Of a stretch of DNA of 64,000 bases, positions 1-11,274 are shown piece after piece. The stretch lies in assembly GCA_036873135.1 (NCBI GenBank), contig JAPTYO010000020.1, forward strand, positions 5,634,081 through 5,698,080. Reading direction: 5' to 3'. Below the pieces are notes generated by a model. It was not told the DNA's origin. It saw only the letters and a list, made by a program, of their open reading frames with translations, and made no database searches. Position numbers and translations under genes: made by a program. The stretch's first letter is position 1. Each line of letters starts with the position of its first letter. Source of the stretch: Clarkia xantiana subsp. parviflora (taxonomy: Eukaryota > Streptophyta > Magnoliopsida > Myrtales > Onagraceae).

Positions 1-42
1 CCACCACCGCCACAGGAACCGAATTCCGATGATGTGGATTGA
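1..42 (+). CDS. C-terminal end of an upstream gene (partial)
   Basis: Frame 1 is open from the window edge and ends in TGA at 40-42, encoding PPPPQEPNSDDVD. A proline-rich, acidic tail is plausible for a protein C-terminus, and AT-rich sequence follows that looks like a 3' untranslated region. Only 13 residues are visible, so no product can be named. It could also be a chance open frame. Confidence 0.4.
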   Translation, partial: PPPPQEPNSDDVD

Positions 43-632
43 TCGTTATAGTGTGTTCTTGGTTTTGTTTTTGCTGAAATTTTGGCCAACAGATTTTATG
101 CATGTAGATGATTAAAGAGGTTTCTGAGTGGTGGTGGTGATTTTGAGTTCTGAGTGAGCGAATGAGAGTGAGTGAGTGCGTGGCTTTGTGAATGTTTTTG
201 CGAGTCCCCTGTTTTTGAATCACAGAGGGCGGGAGTTTGACTTTGACTGGTGATGAATATATATGTCGATATTATATATACAGAAAGAAAATATATTTAT
301 TTACTGAATAGTTTTGTCCTATTTAATCGCAAGGGACGAAGCTGTATATAAAATTAATTTGTAAGGTAAATTACTATCTACATTTTTTTGCCAGTAAATT
401 GCACTGATTATTCATATTGAGATATGTGAAACGATCGAAATCAGATTAAGATTCATTATTATGTATCATGAAATTTGATGTTTTTTCTCTCTTCTGATCT
501 ATGTACATTAAAATTTATGCAACGTTAGAGATCTTATTAAGATTATTTATTATGTAAATACAGTTGTCAGAAAAGTGGTTTGCTGCCAAGTGCTAAGTGC
601 TAACCAATCAATATTCTCTAAATATATATATA
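43..632. other. 3' flank of the upstream gene, no gene seen
   Basis: AT-rich sequence, presumably 3' UTR and spacer. Positions 120-200 have GAGTGAGTG-like repeats. No coding region or clear mobile-element end was recognised before the Helitron end at 633. Confidence 0.4.
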
Positions 633-3631
633 CTAGCCACTAACCCCGCGCACCGCGCGGGAGAAAAAAAAATATTATCTTAATTTATTGAATATACAAC
701 TATAACAACAATATTTTAATAAAATATTAACTTATAATAATGCATTAATTTAATTAAAGTATTTAATACCAACGATAATTTAAAATATTTTATAGTAGTG
801 AAATAATCAACATTATATATCATTTTTTATAAGACATATAATAAATAATATAATATAAAATCTTGCAATTTTAACATTTACTCATTTTTGTTTGTTGATA
901 TTTGTTGAGTAATTTTAAGTTTGTCCTTATTTAAATTATTTAATATAAATCTATTAATTATTTAACATATTTGACACGAATGAATAACTTAATTTAAAAT
1001 TTTATATATTTTAAAATTGATACCTACAATTAATTTTCATTAATAAAGGCACTCTGACTATGATGGATAAATTGGGAAAAAAAATGGATAACATCTATCT
1101 TGCTTTTATACATGTAGCTTTTTGCTTTTTCTTGTAAAAATAGATGCACCTCAAAGCTATTATTATAATAAAAAAAATTTGCCAACAAAATATCATGCAT
1201 TAAAGTTACATCAACAACATACAAACGTTGAAGGTGGGATAAATTCTCTATCATTTACAATAAAAAAACAAAGAGAGGGTGAGGACTTGGAAACCCAATT
1301 AATCATACACGACCTCTTTCTAGCCTAGAAAGCAATCCAGTTAGTACAGCTGTTAGCTTGTCTCGAGGCGAAAGATCAACTCACTAGTCGGATCAGAGAA
1401 GCTCTCCTACGAATGCTGGCAACTTGTGTTTGAATCCTCCAACCAACCTTTTGGCTAGCATCATGATACTCTGCACATCTTTCTTCGAATCAGATTCGAT
1501 AATCACTTGTTCCCATCATTTGCATATTTCTAACTCCACTCATTCCTGCAAAACTTTCACCTCCAGTTCTAGGGAGCCTCAGTAAAATGCCGAGTTACAA
1601 AAACTACCGACCATTGCACCATCGGTCGTTCGTGCAATCCCTCCAATGCTGCCTTGGTTGTGTCGAGTCATCCATTATGCGTCGCAATTTTATGAGAAAT
1701 GATTACCCGCTCAAAACTGAACCTGCGACTTGGATGCGGAAAGAAGTAAAAAATGAACTAAAATCAACAATTATTAAAATAAATAATGGATCTTTGTTAA
1801 TATATATTAACTTGTTTTTATTTTTAATAACATTAAAAAATCTGTCTCATGTCCTCGCAAGTGCATTGTCTCATGTCCTAGCAAATTCATCCATTATATA
1901 AAATGTATAATATATATACACAAAATATTAAAAACAAATGGTCAAATCTAATAATATTAATATATTAGTAATTATAATAACATTATATATATAGTATAAC
2001 GTGCATGCATGCAATAAGACCTTCAAATCATTTTTACTCTAACATCTAACCAGGCGTGGGCAATCCACAAGCAACCTTGAAATTTTATACATTCGAAGAA
2101 TCTCTTTTAAAAAGAGGAATCACTCTCAGTATATATATTTTATATAACTGTGTAATATATCGAATATATATAAATTCCAAGAATAAAATAATAGATAGCC
2201 TTAACACCAAAAAATCCAACGTAAGGTTGTGGAACACATCTCGAATCTCACCAATCATGTCTCACGAAGAGTTAGAAACCATCTTGATCGAATTTAGTGG
2301 ATGTCATATTTTGCCACCACCACTTTGACGTATGATCATTCCACAAATCTTCATCAGATATATTACTGGAGAGAAGAGATATACAATTACAAATTTGTGT
2401 AGTTAATTACCTTTTGTATTGAAGAAATCATAATTATAAAACACTAATTAAGAGAACTATTAACAAAAACGTAACTAATTAGATTATTAATACGGCATAC
2501 AGATTGAACAAATTAACTTAAGAGACCAATACACTTACATGTACTATCTTGGATAGGAAATCATCATATCTTATTAGATAAGAAAAATAAGTCGATGAGC
2601 AACAAAACTGATCGTCTAATTAGATGATAAATAAAAAAAATATTACTAAAAGAAGCTCTATTTGTGATCATACCTAATGTTTTCAACGTCGTATACTCCT
2701 TGATCTTAAAGAGAATTGTCACTTTCTATCCTCGAGCTCTTGAAACCTGTTCAAATATATAGAAGATTAATATATATAGCTTGATGGAAATCAACTAAAG
2801 TATGTCTCAAGAATAAAACATGAAATTGATTCTTTATATTGATCGCCATGTATATCATCGGATGTTGAGCTTCAAGAGTGGGATGATGGATCGAGCAGAT
2901 TCGAAGGTGTCCTCAAAGCTAGGAGATAAATACTACACTTTCAATTGATGGATTGTAATATGGAGAAAAATAGAGCGATTTATTTATATATCAACACAAA
3001 GAGGGATTTATGTGATTACGGTAGATTTTTTTTCCTAAATTTGATATTACTCAATATTTTATATATGCCTATTAGCTACCACATAATTAGTGAATATTTT
3101 GCCACAGTTTAATGAAATCGTGTGCTTAAAAAAATTGTGTGCTTAATTATTTCCAAATCTAAAATTTGAGTCAATACAAAAAGTACGATAATCTTGTTTT
3201 CATTAGCGAGAGCTAATACAAAAAATACCTAAACTTGTTTCGCTTATGTCAATTAGCTAAAGTTATTTAATTATAAATTCTATATATACTGCTTACAGTT
3301 TTTATCAATAAAAATATAGTTAAATTAATTCATTATTATTTAGTTATTAATTACTGCTTACGTGGCGGCCTATGGTCTTCCGGAGCCAAACTGTATAGAT
3401 AATGAATTTAAAAGGAAACTTTAAATTAATTTGTTTCTTTAAATTGCATAGAGACCAAATTAGGAGATAAAAATACTTCTTAATTTTCAACCAGACAATA
3501 TTATGTATCTAAATTTAGAGAACTCCTATTAAATTCCGATTAAATTAGGAAACAGTGACTACGTGGACTGTCCACGTGTCGGTCAGAGAGCTTCCGATAC
3601 CGAATTAATATAATATAATAGATATAATAGA
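633..3631 (-). mobile_element. Candidate non-autonomous Helitron, minus strand
   Basis: On the minus strand the 3' terminus is seen at 633-661: a GC-rich hairpin (CCCGCGCGGTGCGCGGG) about ten bases before CTAG, which is followed by T. This is the family signature of a stem-loop, then CTRR, then T. The proposed 5' end is TCTATTATATC at 3631, preceded by A, matching insertion between A and T. The interior is AT-rich, with a decayed RNase H-domain fragment at 1396-1653 and no Rep/helicase reading frame. The 3' end is well supported. The 5' end was chosen by eye and could be wrong. Confidence 0.6.
1396..1653 (-). pseudogene. Decayed RNase H-like (RVT_3-type) domain fragment
   Basis: Read on the minus strand in one frame this segment gives GSIGGIARTTDGAMVGSF, then stretches of ELEV, a stop-interrupted region and VIIESDSKKDVQSIM. 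That is the layout of the plant RNase H fold domain found in non-LTR retrotransposon proteins and many domesticated plant genes: glycine-rich first strand, ELE helix, and an ESDS strand with the acidic catalytic position. At least three in-frame stops mean it is not functional as read. It lies within the candidate Helitron and may have been captured by it, or may be an older retrotransposon relic. Confidence 0.55.
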
Positions 3632-4912
3632 TGAGATCCATTTTGATCCATATGGAGAAAGATAACCGACTGGGGTTAACTAACTGTTAAATTTTACTAA
3701 ATTATAAAGTATTAAATTCAACCTCTATCAAATTCAATTTTTTTAAAACTCAATCTCGGCTCATATCAAAACTCTATATAAGTGAGCTCGATTCGTAAGT
3801 ACATTACACGTCATAATAATTGAGTTAGTGTTATTCATATTTACTTGACTCGTAAGTTGATACGTAAAAAAATAATTGTATGATTAGAATAATAGAGTTT
3901 GACAATAATAGAGTTCGACTCGAACTTGGATGAAATATGAATATTATAAAGCTCAATTAAAATGGCAAATTTCAAGGACTTAAGAAAAAAAAAAGACTCA
4001 AATTCAAAATTTACCATCAAATTTAAATTGTTAATTTCTAGTTACTCACGATAAGTTTGACCAACTTACACCCATCGCCAATAAGTATTAAAAATATTTT
4101 TTTTTCCAAAATTCTATTTAATAATAATAATAATAATAATAATACAGTCCGGCCGGCCGGAGTTTTTTGTCCCATTTTTTATTTGTTTGACACCGTCAAC
4201 CATATATATATATATATATATAATTATATATCATTACCTGTTAAAAAAATATATAATACACTTCTACAACCGTTTATTATGGGACTATCGGTATGTACGT
4301 AAAAACAGTTCTTCTAATATGCTTTTTAAATTTAGAAAACTTTACAATTAATAGTTTTGGTCTGAAATTTTTAAAATCAACCTTTATGCCCATCAACGGC
4401 ATAGCATAATTAAAAAACTGGTCCATTAAATTGTATGTGGCAAGGGGATATCCGTTTTTTTTATTTTTTAACAAATCACTGCGAGTAACACCTATAAAGG
4501 ATTTTGAACCTAAATTTTATAATCATACTACCACTTAAAAATAAACATTTAATCACTAAATCACCACTGATTTTGTGTAAACAACCATCTTACACATAAA
4601 ATTTTCGGATAGATATTATATATTTTCCATTATATATATATATATATAAAACAGAATCTGTATGACCGGCCGGCCTAGCTAGCTTTACAAAGACAATGAA
4701 CATATTATTTGGCATCTTACTATTGTCTGATTACTTCACTATATCAATCATATCGACACGACCGGCGATAAAAACATTATTCCCCCGCCGCCCGTCTCCT
4801 TCGGTGTCTCCTCCTTAATATTCCACCCATCTCTTAATCCAATCTTCATTCAACTATCTAGCTCTAGCTCTAGAGAGAGAACAAGACACAGAGAAAAAGA
4901 AAGAGAGAGAAA
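3632..4912. other. Spacer and 5' region of the cysteine-rich gene
   Basis: No gene seen. It holds an (AAT)n tract at about 4121-4143, (TA)n tracts near 4202-4222 and 4632-4650, and CCGGCCGG motifs at about 4150 and 4665. A pyrimidine-rich stretch with a GAGA run (4870-4912) leads up to the ATG at 4913 and is probably the 5' UTR. No convincing TATA box was assigned. Confidence 0.4.
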
Positions 4913-7900
4913 ATGGGAGAGAAGAAAACGCTCGCCAAGGCGAGAATGGAGCTCGAAGAACTCTACCTCGGAATCCCCGACGAATCCGTAAACCTCACTT
5001 TCCAAGACTTCGCCGACGTCGCCCGCGTCCAGCACCACCCACTTAACTCCGACCACCGCAGCTCCAACAAGAAGATCCGAACTTCGCCGACCCGACCCGA
5101 TCCCATCTCCGAACACCATAGCCCTGCCGCCGCCGTAATGGCTAAGATCCCTAGCCTTGATTTCAGCCGAGGCCTCAACGCATCGTCGCCGCTCCGCCAC
5201 CACCACGATTTTCGCAGTCCCGGCGGCGACGGTCAATATGTTCATCGCGACGTGGAGAGTAGTAGTGGTCACCATCATCATTACTACTCTTCTGACATGA
5301 GGAGGGCGGTGAGTAGCATGCCGGCGTATGATCATGACGTCAGCGAAATGATGAGCGTGGCTAGTGCTGCGGCGGTGGGAAGGCGGCGCCCGGGGATTCC
5401 GCATTCCAATATTTGCACCGTCTGCACCAATTATATCTATCTGTTCCGTCACCGCTGCTTGGTAAAATTTCTTAAAATCAGTAAACGCTAGCTAGCTAAT
5501 AACTAGGATGAAGCCGTAAATTCTATTTATGGACAACAATTTTGTTCAAGACAAATAATTAGTATAAAAATATTCATAGGAATGAGGATAAACAGACCGC
5601 TTCCGATCTAAAGAGATAATATTAAGTAATAACAAAGTTTAAGTAAAACACATTACAAAAATTAGGGTTGAATATGGAATCGGTCCGGATCGCTTCCGAT
5701 CTAAAAGAGCAACGATGTTATTTTTTGTACTAGTGTAGTGCTGAAAAATTGATCTCTTCGGAATTAGTTTGGAACTGTTTTGTCTAAAATAGTTCTGATT
5801 CGATCCGAAATCAAACCCAATCCAGTCCAAAAATAGAACCATTTTCACATAGGTATACTACTGTCCCAAATTTCTGTCCCAAATTTCTGTCTCAAGTCTC
5901 TGTCGCATTCACCGTGATCGTAGATATAAGTATCCAATCTCGTTTGCTTTACTGCTCCTCTTCTTTTCCTATTTTTATTTATTATTATTGTAAATTCTAA
6001 ATTCCACAAAAAATAACTAACTCCCCAGTCCCCACGTGACCACATTCTCCAAGTTTACAACCAAGAACTTTTTATGTCTCTTTCTTTTCTGTACATACAT
6101 AGTATTTACACAATTAGTTATTGTGCTTATATATTTTATACGAAAATATTATTTACAAATTTATTCAAATTATGTAAAAAATATTAATTATATTATAATA
6201 TATATATTTTTAACATATATATTATATAATATTGTATGAAAATATATATTCTTTAGTATATATATATATATATATATATAAAATTACACCTCGTTAGCTA
6301 AAAGTAATTTATATTTATGAATTTAATTAAAAAAAAAGATAATAATATAGCAAAGAGAACAAAATAAAAGTTCAAAATATAATAAAATATTCCCACTATA
6401 ATTAAGAAAAACGTGTTTTAAACTAATTAAAGATATATGAAAGTAAATTTATTTTGTAGACAACAAGGCAAATTTTCCATTAATCCGAACCTTTTCTATT
6501 AATTATAATCTTAGTAGCTATTAGCATTTTAACTATTGTGCATTTAGTCAAATGCCAAATAAATGAAAAAGAATTATAAATTAATTAAATTAAAATAAGA
6601 ATACGTTCCTTTTTTTGAAGTATAAAAGTATGTTACCAAAAAAAAAAGTATAAAAGTATGATTAACTAATTTACATCAATAATAAGATCAAAAAAATTTG
6701 GGTTAAAGAGTTTTTTAGTATATTTGACCAATGTTTGCTTTTGGTGCCATATGTTTTATTTTGTAGGTTTTTTATGTCATATGTTTGCAATCTGTAGACT
6801 TTTGGTACATCTGTTAGTCAACGGTTAAGTTTGACCGTTAAATGCTTTTATTTGGTTCAATTTAGTCCTCCAATTTATACACCTACCTAACTAGGTCCAA
6901 TTGGGTTTTTTTGGACTAAATTGCAAAATTCTAAAGTTAGGTGTATAAATTGGAGGACTAAATTGAACAAAATACAAGTATTTAACAATAAAACCTAACC
7001 GTTGATTAGCGGATACACCAAAAGTCTACAAATTGTAAACATATGGCACCAAAAGACCCTTTAACCCAGAAAATTTACATCAATATATACATTTATTATA
7101 TTGATAGTACACATAATCTTTGAATTACTTGCTTTTGACTAGGGCTATAAACGAGCCGAGTCGAGTATCTGGCAAGCTCGACTCGATTCAATATCGGCGA
7201 GTTCGAGCTCGGCTCGATGAGGTTAAAAAAAATCAATTAAATTTATAAATGGTGCACCTTAGCTTGAGCTCTAACTCGACTCAATTAGGCATTTGACTCG
7301 AACTCGAGCTCGAACTCGACTTGAACTCAATAGATACATATATAATATTATTATGTAAAGATCGAAAAACTCGAAATCGAACTCGAACTCGATTCGAATA
7401 GGCAAAACAAAAAAGCTCGATTAGGCTCGCTAGCCTCTCGAGTCGAGTAACAGTGAACTCGAACTCGACTCGGTATCAGAAAAAGCTCGACTCGACTCGA
7501 AATTTAGCGAGTCGAATTCGAGTATCGACCGAGCCGATCTCGAGTATCTCACGAGTAGCTTAACTCGTTTACACTCCTACTTGTGACAACAATATAAGGA
7601 TGTATACTTGACACGGATTATAAATTTCCATGTTATATCTTGCTTAATATAATATCTTATTATTTATTTAATTTAACATTTTTATAATTAAATATGTTAT
7701 ATTCTAATTAACTAATTTAATCATTGGCAAAAAAATCAAATAATTTAATTAAACACATATTTTCTAATTTAATCTATTAATTGAACTTTTATTTGGCTCT
7801 CTTTGTTAGCTTTATTTATCTTTCTTTAAAAAAAATCACAAATCTTAATTACTATTAGCTAATGAGGTGTAATTATATATATATATATATAAAATGTAAA

Positions 7901-9104
7901 TACTAAAGAAAATATATTTTTCATACAATATAATATAATATATATGCTAAAAATATACATATTATAATAATAATTAATATTTTTTTTTTACATTATTTGA
8001 ATAATTTTATAAATAATTTTTTCGTATAAAATATATAAGAACAATAACTAATTGTGTAAATACTATATATGTACAGAAAAGAAGGAGAAATATAAAAAGT
8101 TCTTGGTTGTAAACTTGGAGATGTGGTCACGTGGGGACTGGGAGTTAGTTATTTTTTGTGGAATTTTTACAATAATAATAAATAAAAATAGGAAAAGAAG
8201 AGGAGCAGGAAAGCAAACGAGATTGGATACTTACCTGTACGATCACGATGAATGCGACAGAGACTTGAGACAGAAATTTGGGACATGAGATGTCCGTCTC
8301 TTCTTCCATTTTCCATTTTAGTAGTATAAGAGAATAAGATATATTAGAGATAAATATATATTATTATATTCAGATAAATCTAAATTAGGAATATATATAT
8401 TTTTAATATATTATCAGATTATGTTTTCTTTATTATATTGTTAGATTTAGTATTTGTTACAGATATAGTCTTGTATCTATATATATATAGGTACATGTAC
8501 TCAACCCTAAATAAGATCAATAATACAATTCTCATTCTGAAAGTAATATATGATTTTTCCTGTGCAGGTTTGTGGGAGGGTGTATTGCAGGAACTGTGTT
8601 AACATGGGCATGGGTGAGATGACGGAAGGTCGAAAGTGCATCGACTGTCTCGGTCGTAAATTCAGCTCTCGGTACGTACCAATGGATGAAGTTAATATTT
8701 TTCATTAGGGTAAAAAATTGAATAATATACAAATATTAATAATAATAAAATATAAGAGTAAATGTAAATTTTAAACGATTAAATTAAAAATAATTATTAC
8801 CATTTCAATAATAATATTATATAGGTACATACATCGAGCCGGGGAGACTGGAGGATGTTGGACCCGGTGCTTCGGATATAGGAGCGCGGTGAAGCAAGCA
8901 GAACTTATATGGGCCGAGAAAGGGCCCAGGAGGACTGGTCGTGGCTGGATGACAATGTCAACATCTGTAAGCCCAATGGGGTTGAAAAGCCCGATGGGCC
9001 CGAGGAGTCCAATGGGGCACTCCAACCCGCCTTCTTTCGTTGCGACTACCCCAACCCATGGAGTATACTCGCCCTACTCGACCTCTCACCACCTGCCTTT
9101 CTAA
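4913..9104 (+). CDS. Cysteine-rich zinc-binding-type protein, similar to the Cys-rich region of extra-large G proteins
   Basis: Three exons join in frame: 4913-5461, 8568-8671 and 8825-9104 (933 nt, 310 residues), all with GT-AG junctions. The first ATG lies after a purine-rich leader and opens MGEKKTLAKARMELEELYLG. The middle is Ser/His/Asp-rich. Across the exon 1/2 junction runs a cysteine cluster (ICTVC, RCLVCGRVYCRNCV, GRKCIDCLG) whose spacing and MGEMTEGRKC phrase resemble the Cys-rich segment of plant extra-large G proteins. There is no GTPase domain. The C-terminus (exon 3) is rich in SPMG repeats. Pairs of Cys suggest metal binding; this is inference. Intron 1 (3.1 kb) is filled with inverted-repeat elements. 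A relic of exon 3 lies at 36019-36115. Confidence 0.82.
6700..7067. mobile_element. Mutator-type MITE with GGGTTAAAG ends
   Basis: The termini are GGGTTAAAG and its inverse CTTTAACCC, and the two halves fold back on each other (for example the CCTCCAATTTATACACC block and its complement). Flanks AAAAAATTT (6691-6699) and AGAAAATTT (7068-7076) match at 8 of 9 bases, the duplication length typical of Mutator-like elements. Size 368 bp, with no coding capacity. It is nested in the loop of the larger intron foldback. Confidence 0.75.
7140..7579. mobile_element. hAT-like MITE rich in ACTCGA motifs
   Basis: The ends are TAGGGCTATAAACGAG and the inverse of TAGGAGTGTAAACGAG. Flanks CTTTTGAC (7132-7139) and CTTGTGAC (7580-7587) match at 7 of 8 bases, as expected for an 8-bp hAT duplication. 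The interior is dominated by CGAGCTCGA and ACTCGA repeats able to form secondary structure. No coding sequence. Confidence 0.65.
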
Positions 9105-9463
9105 TCTAAGTTCTTAAACCATCGTTTTATTTATTATTATTATTATATTTTTATTTAGTCGGATTGCAATTACTTTATTATTTTTCCTTATCGAAAACTT
9201 CTTATTGTCAAATGACGCATTGTACTAGATTGATATAAGCATATACATTTTTATGCTCAATATATTATAAATACTAATGCAATATGTATTATTTCAAAAT
9301 AATACGATGGAAATCTAGTGGCGAATTTAGGAATCCACGTAAATAAGTTTTTACTCTTTTTTTTTCGCCAATTGCTATTACAATTTTTTTATAACATCAA
9401 TAACGAACCGGGACGATGTCAATTCAGATGGCTTTTTTTGAAATTAAAACTAATAATAGTAAT
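9105..9463. other. 3' flank of the cysteine-rich gene
   Basis: AT-rich sequence after the TAA at 9102-9104. The first ~200 bases are probably the 3' UTR. It ends at the 5-bp target duplication GTAAT (9459-9463) of copia-1. No gene seen. Confidence 0.45.
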
Positions 9464-9765
9464 TTTTGGGGATCAATCTGTCAAGCTGAAAGATTGGATG
9501 GTGTTTTTCTATTGTTCGTTAAGTTTGTGGACTGTTGTGTGTTTGCTTGCTCTGTTGGGCTTGGTTGTAATTAGTTATTTGTTCAGTTTCGTTTTGTTTA
9601 AGGGCTAAAGTTCCTTGTTGTAAAACTGTGGGCTAAAGTCTTGATTCGCTCAGGATTTCCCTTGGTGTATTTAGGGTGATGGCAGGCCACATGAAGGAAC
9701 CCTAGCCATATGATCCTGCAATTGCTCTGACATTTTCTTCGTTCCTGAAATTCTGAAACCCTAAA
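9464..9765 (+). repeat. Left LTR of copia-1
   Basis: 302 bp, ending CCCTAAA directly before the primer-binding site. Its first bases read TTTTGGGG where the right LTR reads TTTTAGGG. The start was set by the GTAAT duplication. Confidence 0.92.
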
Positions 9766-9777
9766 TGGTATCAGAGC
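9766..9777 (+). promoter_or_regulatory. Primer-binding site of copia-1
   Basis: TGGTATCAGAGC, complementary to the 3' end of initiator methionine tRNA, the usual primer of plant copia elements. It abuts the LTR with no spacer. Confidence 0.9.
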
Positions 9778-10224
9778 TCTGGTGACCCTCGCCCATGGAC
9801 TCTATCGCATCTATCTTTTCCTCTCCGACCTCCACCATATTCTAGCCCATTCTCTTCGTCAATTCCTCCACTTTTTGCGAAGCTCTTTCTGTCCTCACTT
9901 CGCCATATCCCGTGCACAACGATTCGACTTCTTTTCTGTTGATTCGTTGCGATTCGCCCAATTTTCGTGACGTTTCGGTTTCTTCTCCGCTGAATCGTTG
10001 GTATTTTCTCTCTTTCGTGGCGATTAGAGTTCCCGGCGACGTTACTCACCATATTCCGTTCGTGACGCTTCGTTTTCTTCCACGCCGTTTCGTTGCGAGT
10101 CGCCTTCTTCTGTGGCGATTCAAGTTCCTGGCAAGATTTTCATTATCGCGCCTCCACTTTTAGCGCCTCCTTTTCAGAGACGCTTCGATTCTTCATCTGC
10201 AGTCAGCGAATCTTACATGCAACC

Positions 10225-11268
10225 ATGTCAGACGATGCTTCTAAGGATGGCGATATGATCAAAGCAACCGAGGACTTGTCTATGGTCGATCTGACCACTG
10301 AGATGCATTCGTTCCACCCTCTCTACTTGCATCCTTCTGAAAACCCTAACCAGAGCGTAGTTTCGATCAAGCTTCACGTATCTGAAAATTATACCAAGTG
10401 GAGTCGTGCTTTGCAGATTCTTCTGCTAGGGAAAAATAAACCTTGTTTTATCACAGGATCTTGCAAACGCGGCTCAGTTGATCTGAAACTATGCCATCTT
10501 TGGGATAGATGCAATGCTGTGGTTCTTGGCTGGTTGATTAACTCTGTCTCTAATGAGATTGCTGATGGTATCATGTATTGTCCGAATGCATTCTTAGCTT
10601 GGCATGATTTACATGAAAGATTTAACAAAGTCAATGGTTCTCGGATTTATCAACTTCACAGAGAAATAGTTTCGACTAAGCAAAACCTTGACTCGATTTC
10701 CACTTATTTCACCAAGCTAAGAAACCTTTGGACCGAGTATGACACTATTTGTGCTCTGCCTCATATTGATAGTCATGATTTCAAAAAACATGTTGAGCAC
10801 AAAGATAATCAGAGGCTTTTCCAATTTTTAATGGGGCTCAATGAAAATTTTTCTAATGTCAGAAGCAGTTTACTCCTCTGGACTCCTTTACCTAATTTAA
10901 ACATTGCTTATAGTATGCTTCTTCAAGAGGAGAACCAGAAGGATCTTTCTGCTTCTATTATCACCAAGTCCACCCCTCTTTCTGCTGCCATCAATGTCCC
11001 CCCTATTAAGAGAAATTCCTATGCCAATACTGAATGCGTTTTTTTCCATAAAAAGGGCCACTCTATCGAAAGATGTTATGCTAAGGGATGTGATTTCTGT
11101 AAGAAAAATGGACATTGCAAAGAAAATTGTTTCAAACTCAAGGAAATGGGAAATGCAAAAGCAGCTGTGGCCAAATGTGTTGTTGCTCCTCCGACCAATA
11201 GTGACACAGCTGATTTTGCCCCATCCAAAACTAATGCTTCTGTTGGTGGTAATTCTGTGCAAGCATGA
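10225..11268 (+). CDS. copia-1 Gag polyprotein part
   Basis: The frame is open from 10093, but ATG 10225 (MSDDASKDGDMIKATEDLSM) is the likely start because the preceding residues look like leader. It encodes the capsid-type region of copia Gag (NYTKWSRALQILLLGKNK, then the helical segment with RIYQLHREIVSTKQNLDS) and a Cys/His nucleic-acid-binding segment (CDFCKKNGHCKENC). The frame ends in TGA at 11266-11268 but continues as Pol in the same frame after 11269. The stop is therefore most simply a nonsense mutation in a single gag-pol frame. Programmed readthrough cannot be excluded. Confidence 0.85.
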   Translation: MSDDASKDGDMIKATEDLSMVDLTTEMHSFHPLYLHPSENPNQSVVSIKLHVSENYTKWSRALQILLLGKNKPCFITGSCKRGSVDLKLCHLWDRCNAVVLGWLINSVSNEIADGIMYCPNAFLAWHDLHERFNKVNGSRIYQLHREIVSTKQNLDSISTYFTKLRNLWTEYDTICALPHIDSHDFKKHVEHKDNQRLFQFLMGLNENFSNVRSSLLLWTPLPNLNIAYSMLLQEENQKDLSASIITKSTPLSAAINVPPIKRNSYANTECVFFHKKGHSIERCYAKGCDFCKKNGHCKENCFKLKEMGNAKAAVAKCVVAPPTNSDTADFAPSKTNASVGGNSVQA

Positions 11269-11274
11269 TTTATA

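Larger units (their letters stand above)
5854..8328. repeat. Large inverted repeat (foldback element) in intron 1
   Basis: The arm from 5854 (TATACTACTGTCCC...) to roughly 6580 is the reverse complement of the arm from about 7690 to 8328. For example, the block around 5880-6060 recurs inverted at about 8105-8280, with the same CCCCACGTGACCACAT core. Both outer ends read TATACTACT toward the interior. The loop holds two further insertions, at 6700-7067 and 7140-7579. TA-flanked ends are compatible with a Tc1/mariner-type element, but I could not fix the target duplication. No transposase was found. Confidence 0.7.

Noticed and set aside
4850..5452. 200-codon minus-strand frame opposite exon 1 of the cysteine-rich gene
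   Set aside because: It overlaps a supported exon with proper splice sites and has no family-like motifs. It is an antisense shadow in GC-rich sequence.
8340..8560. Possible LTR remnant just before exon 2 of the cysteine-rich gene (TATAGTCTTGTATCTATATA and following)
   Set aside because: It resembles the 3' part of some copia LTRs in style only. No partner, ends or target duplication were found.
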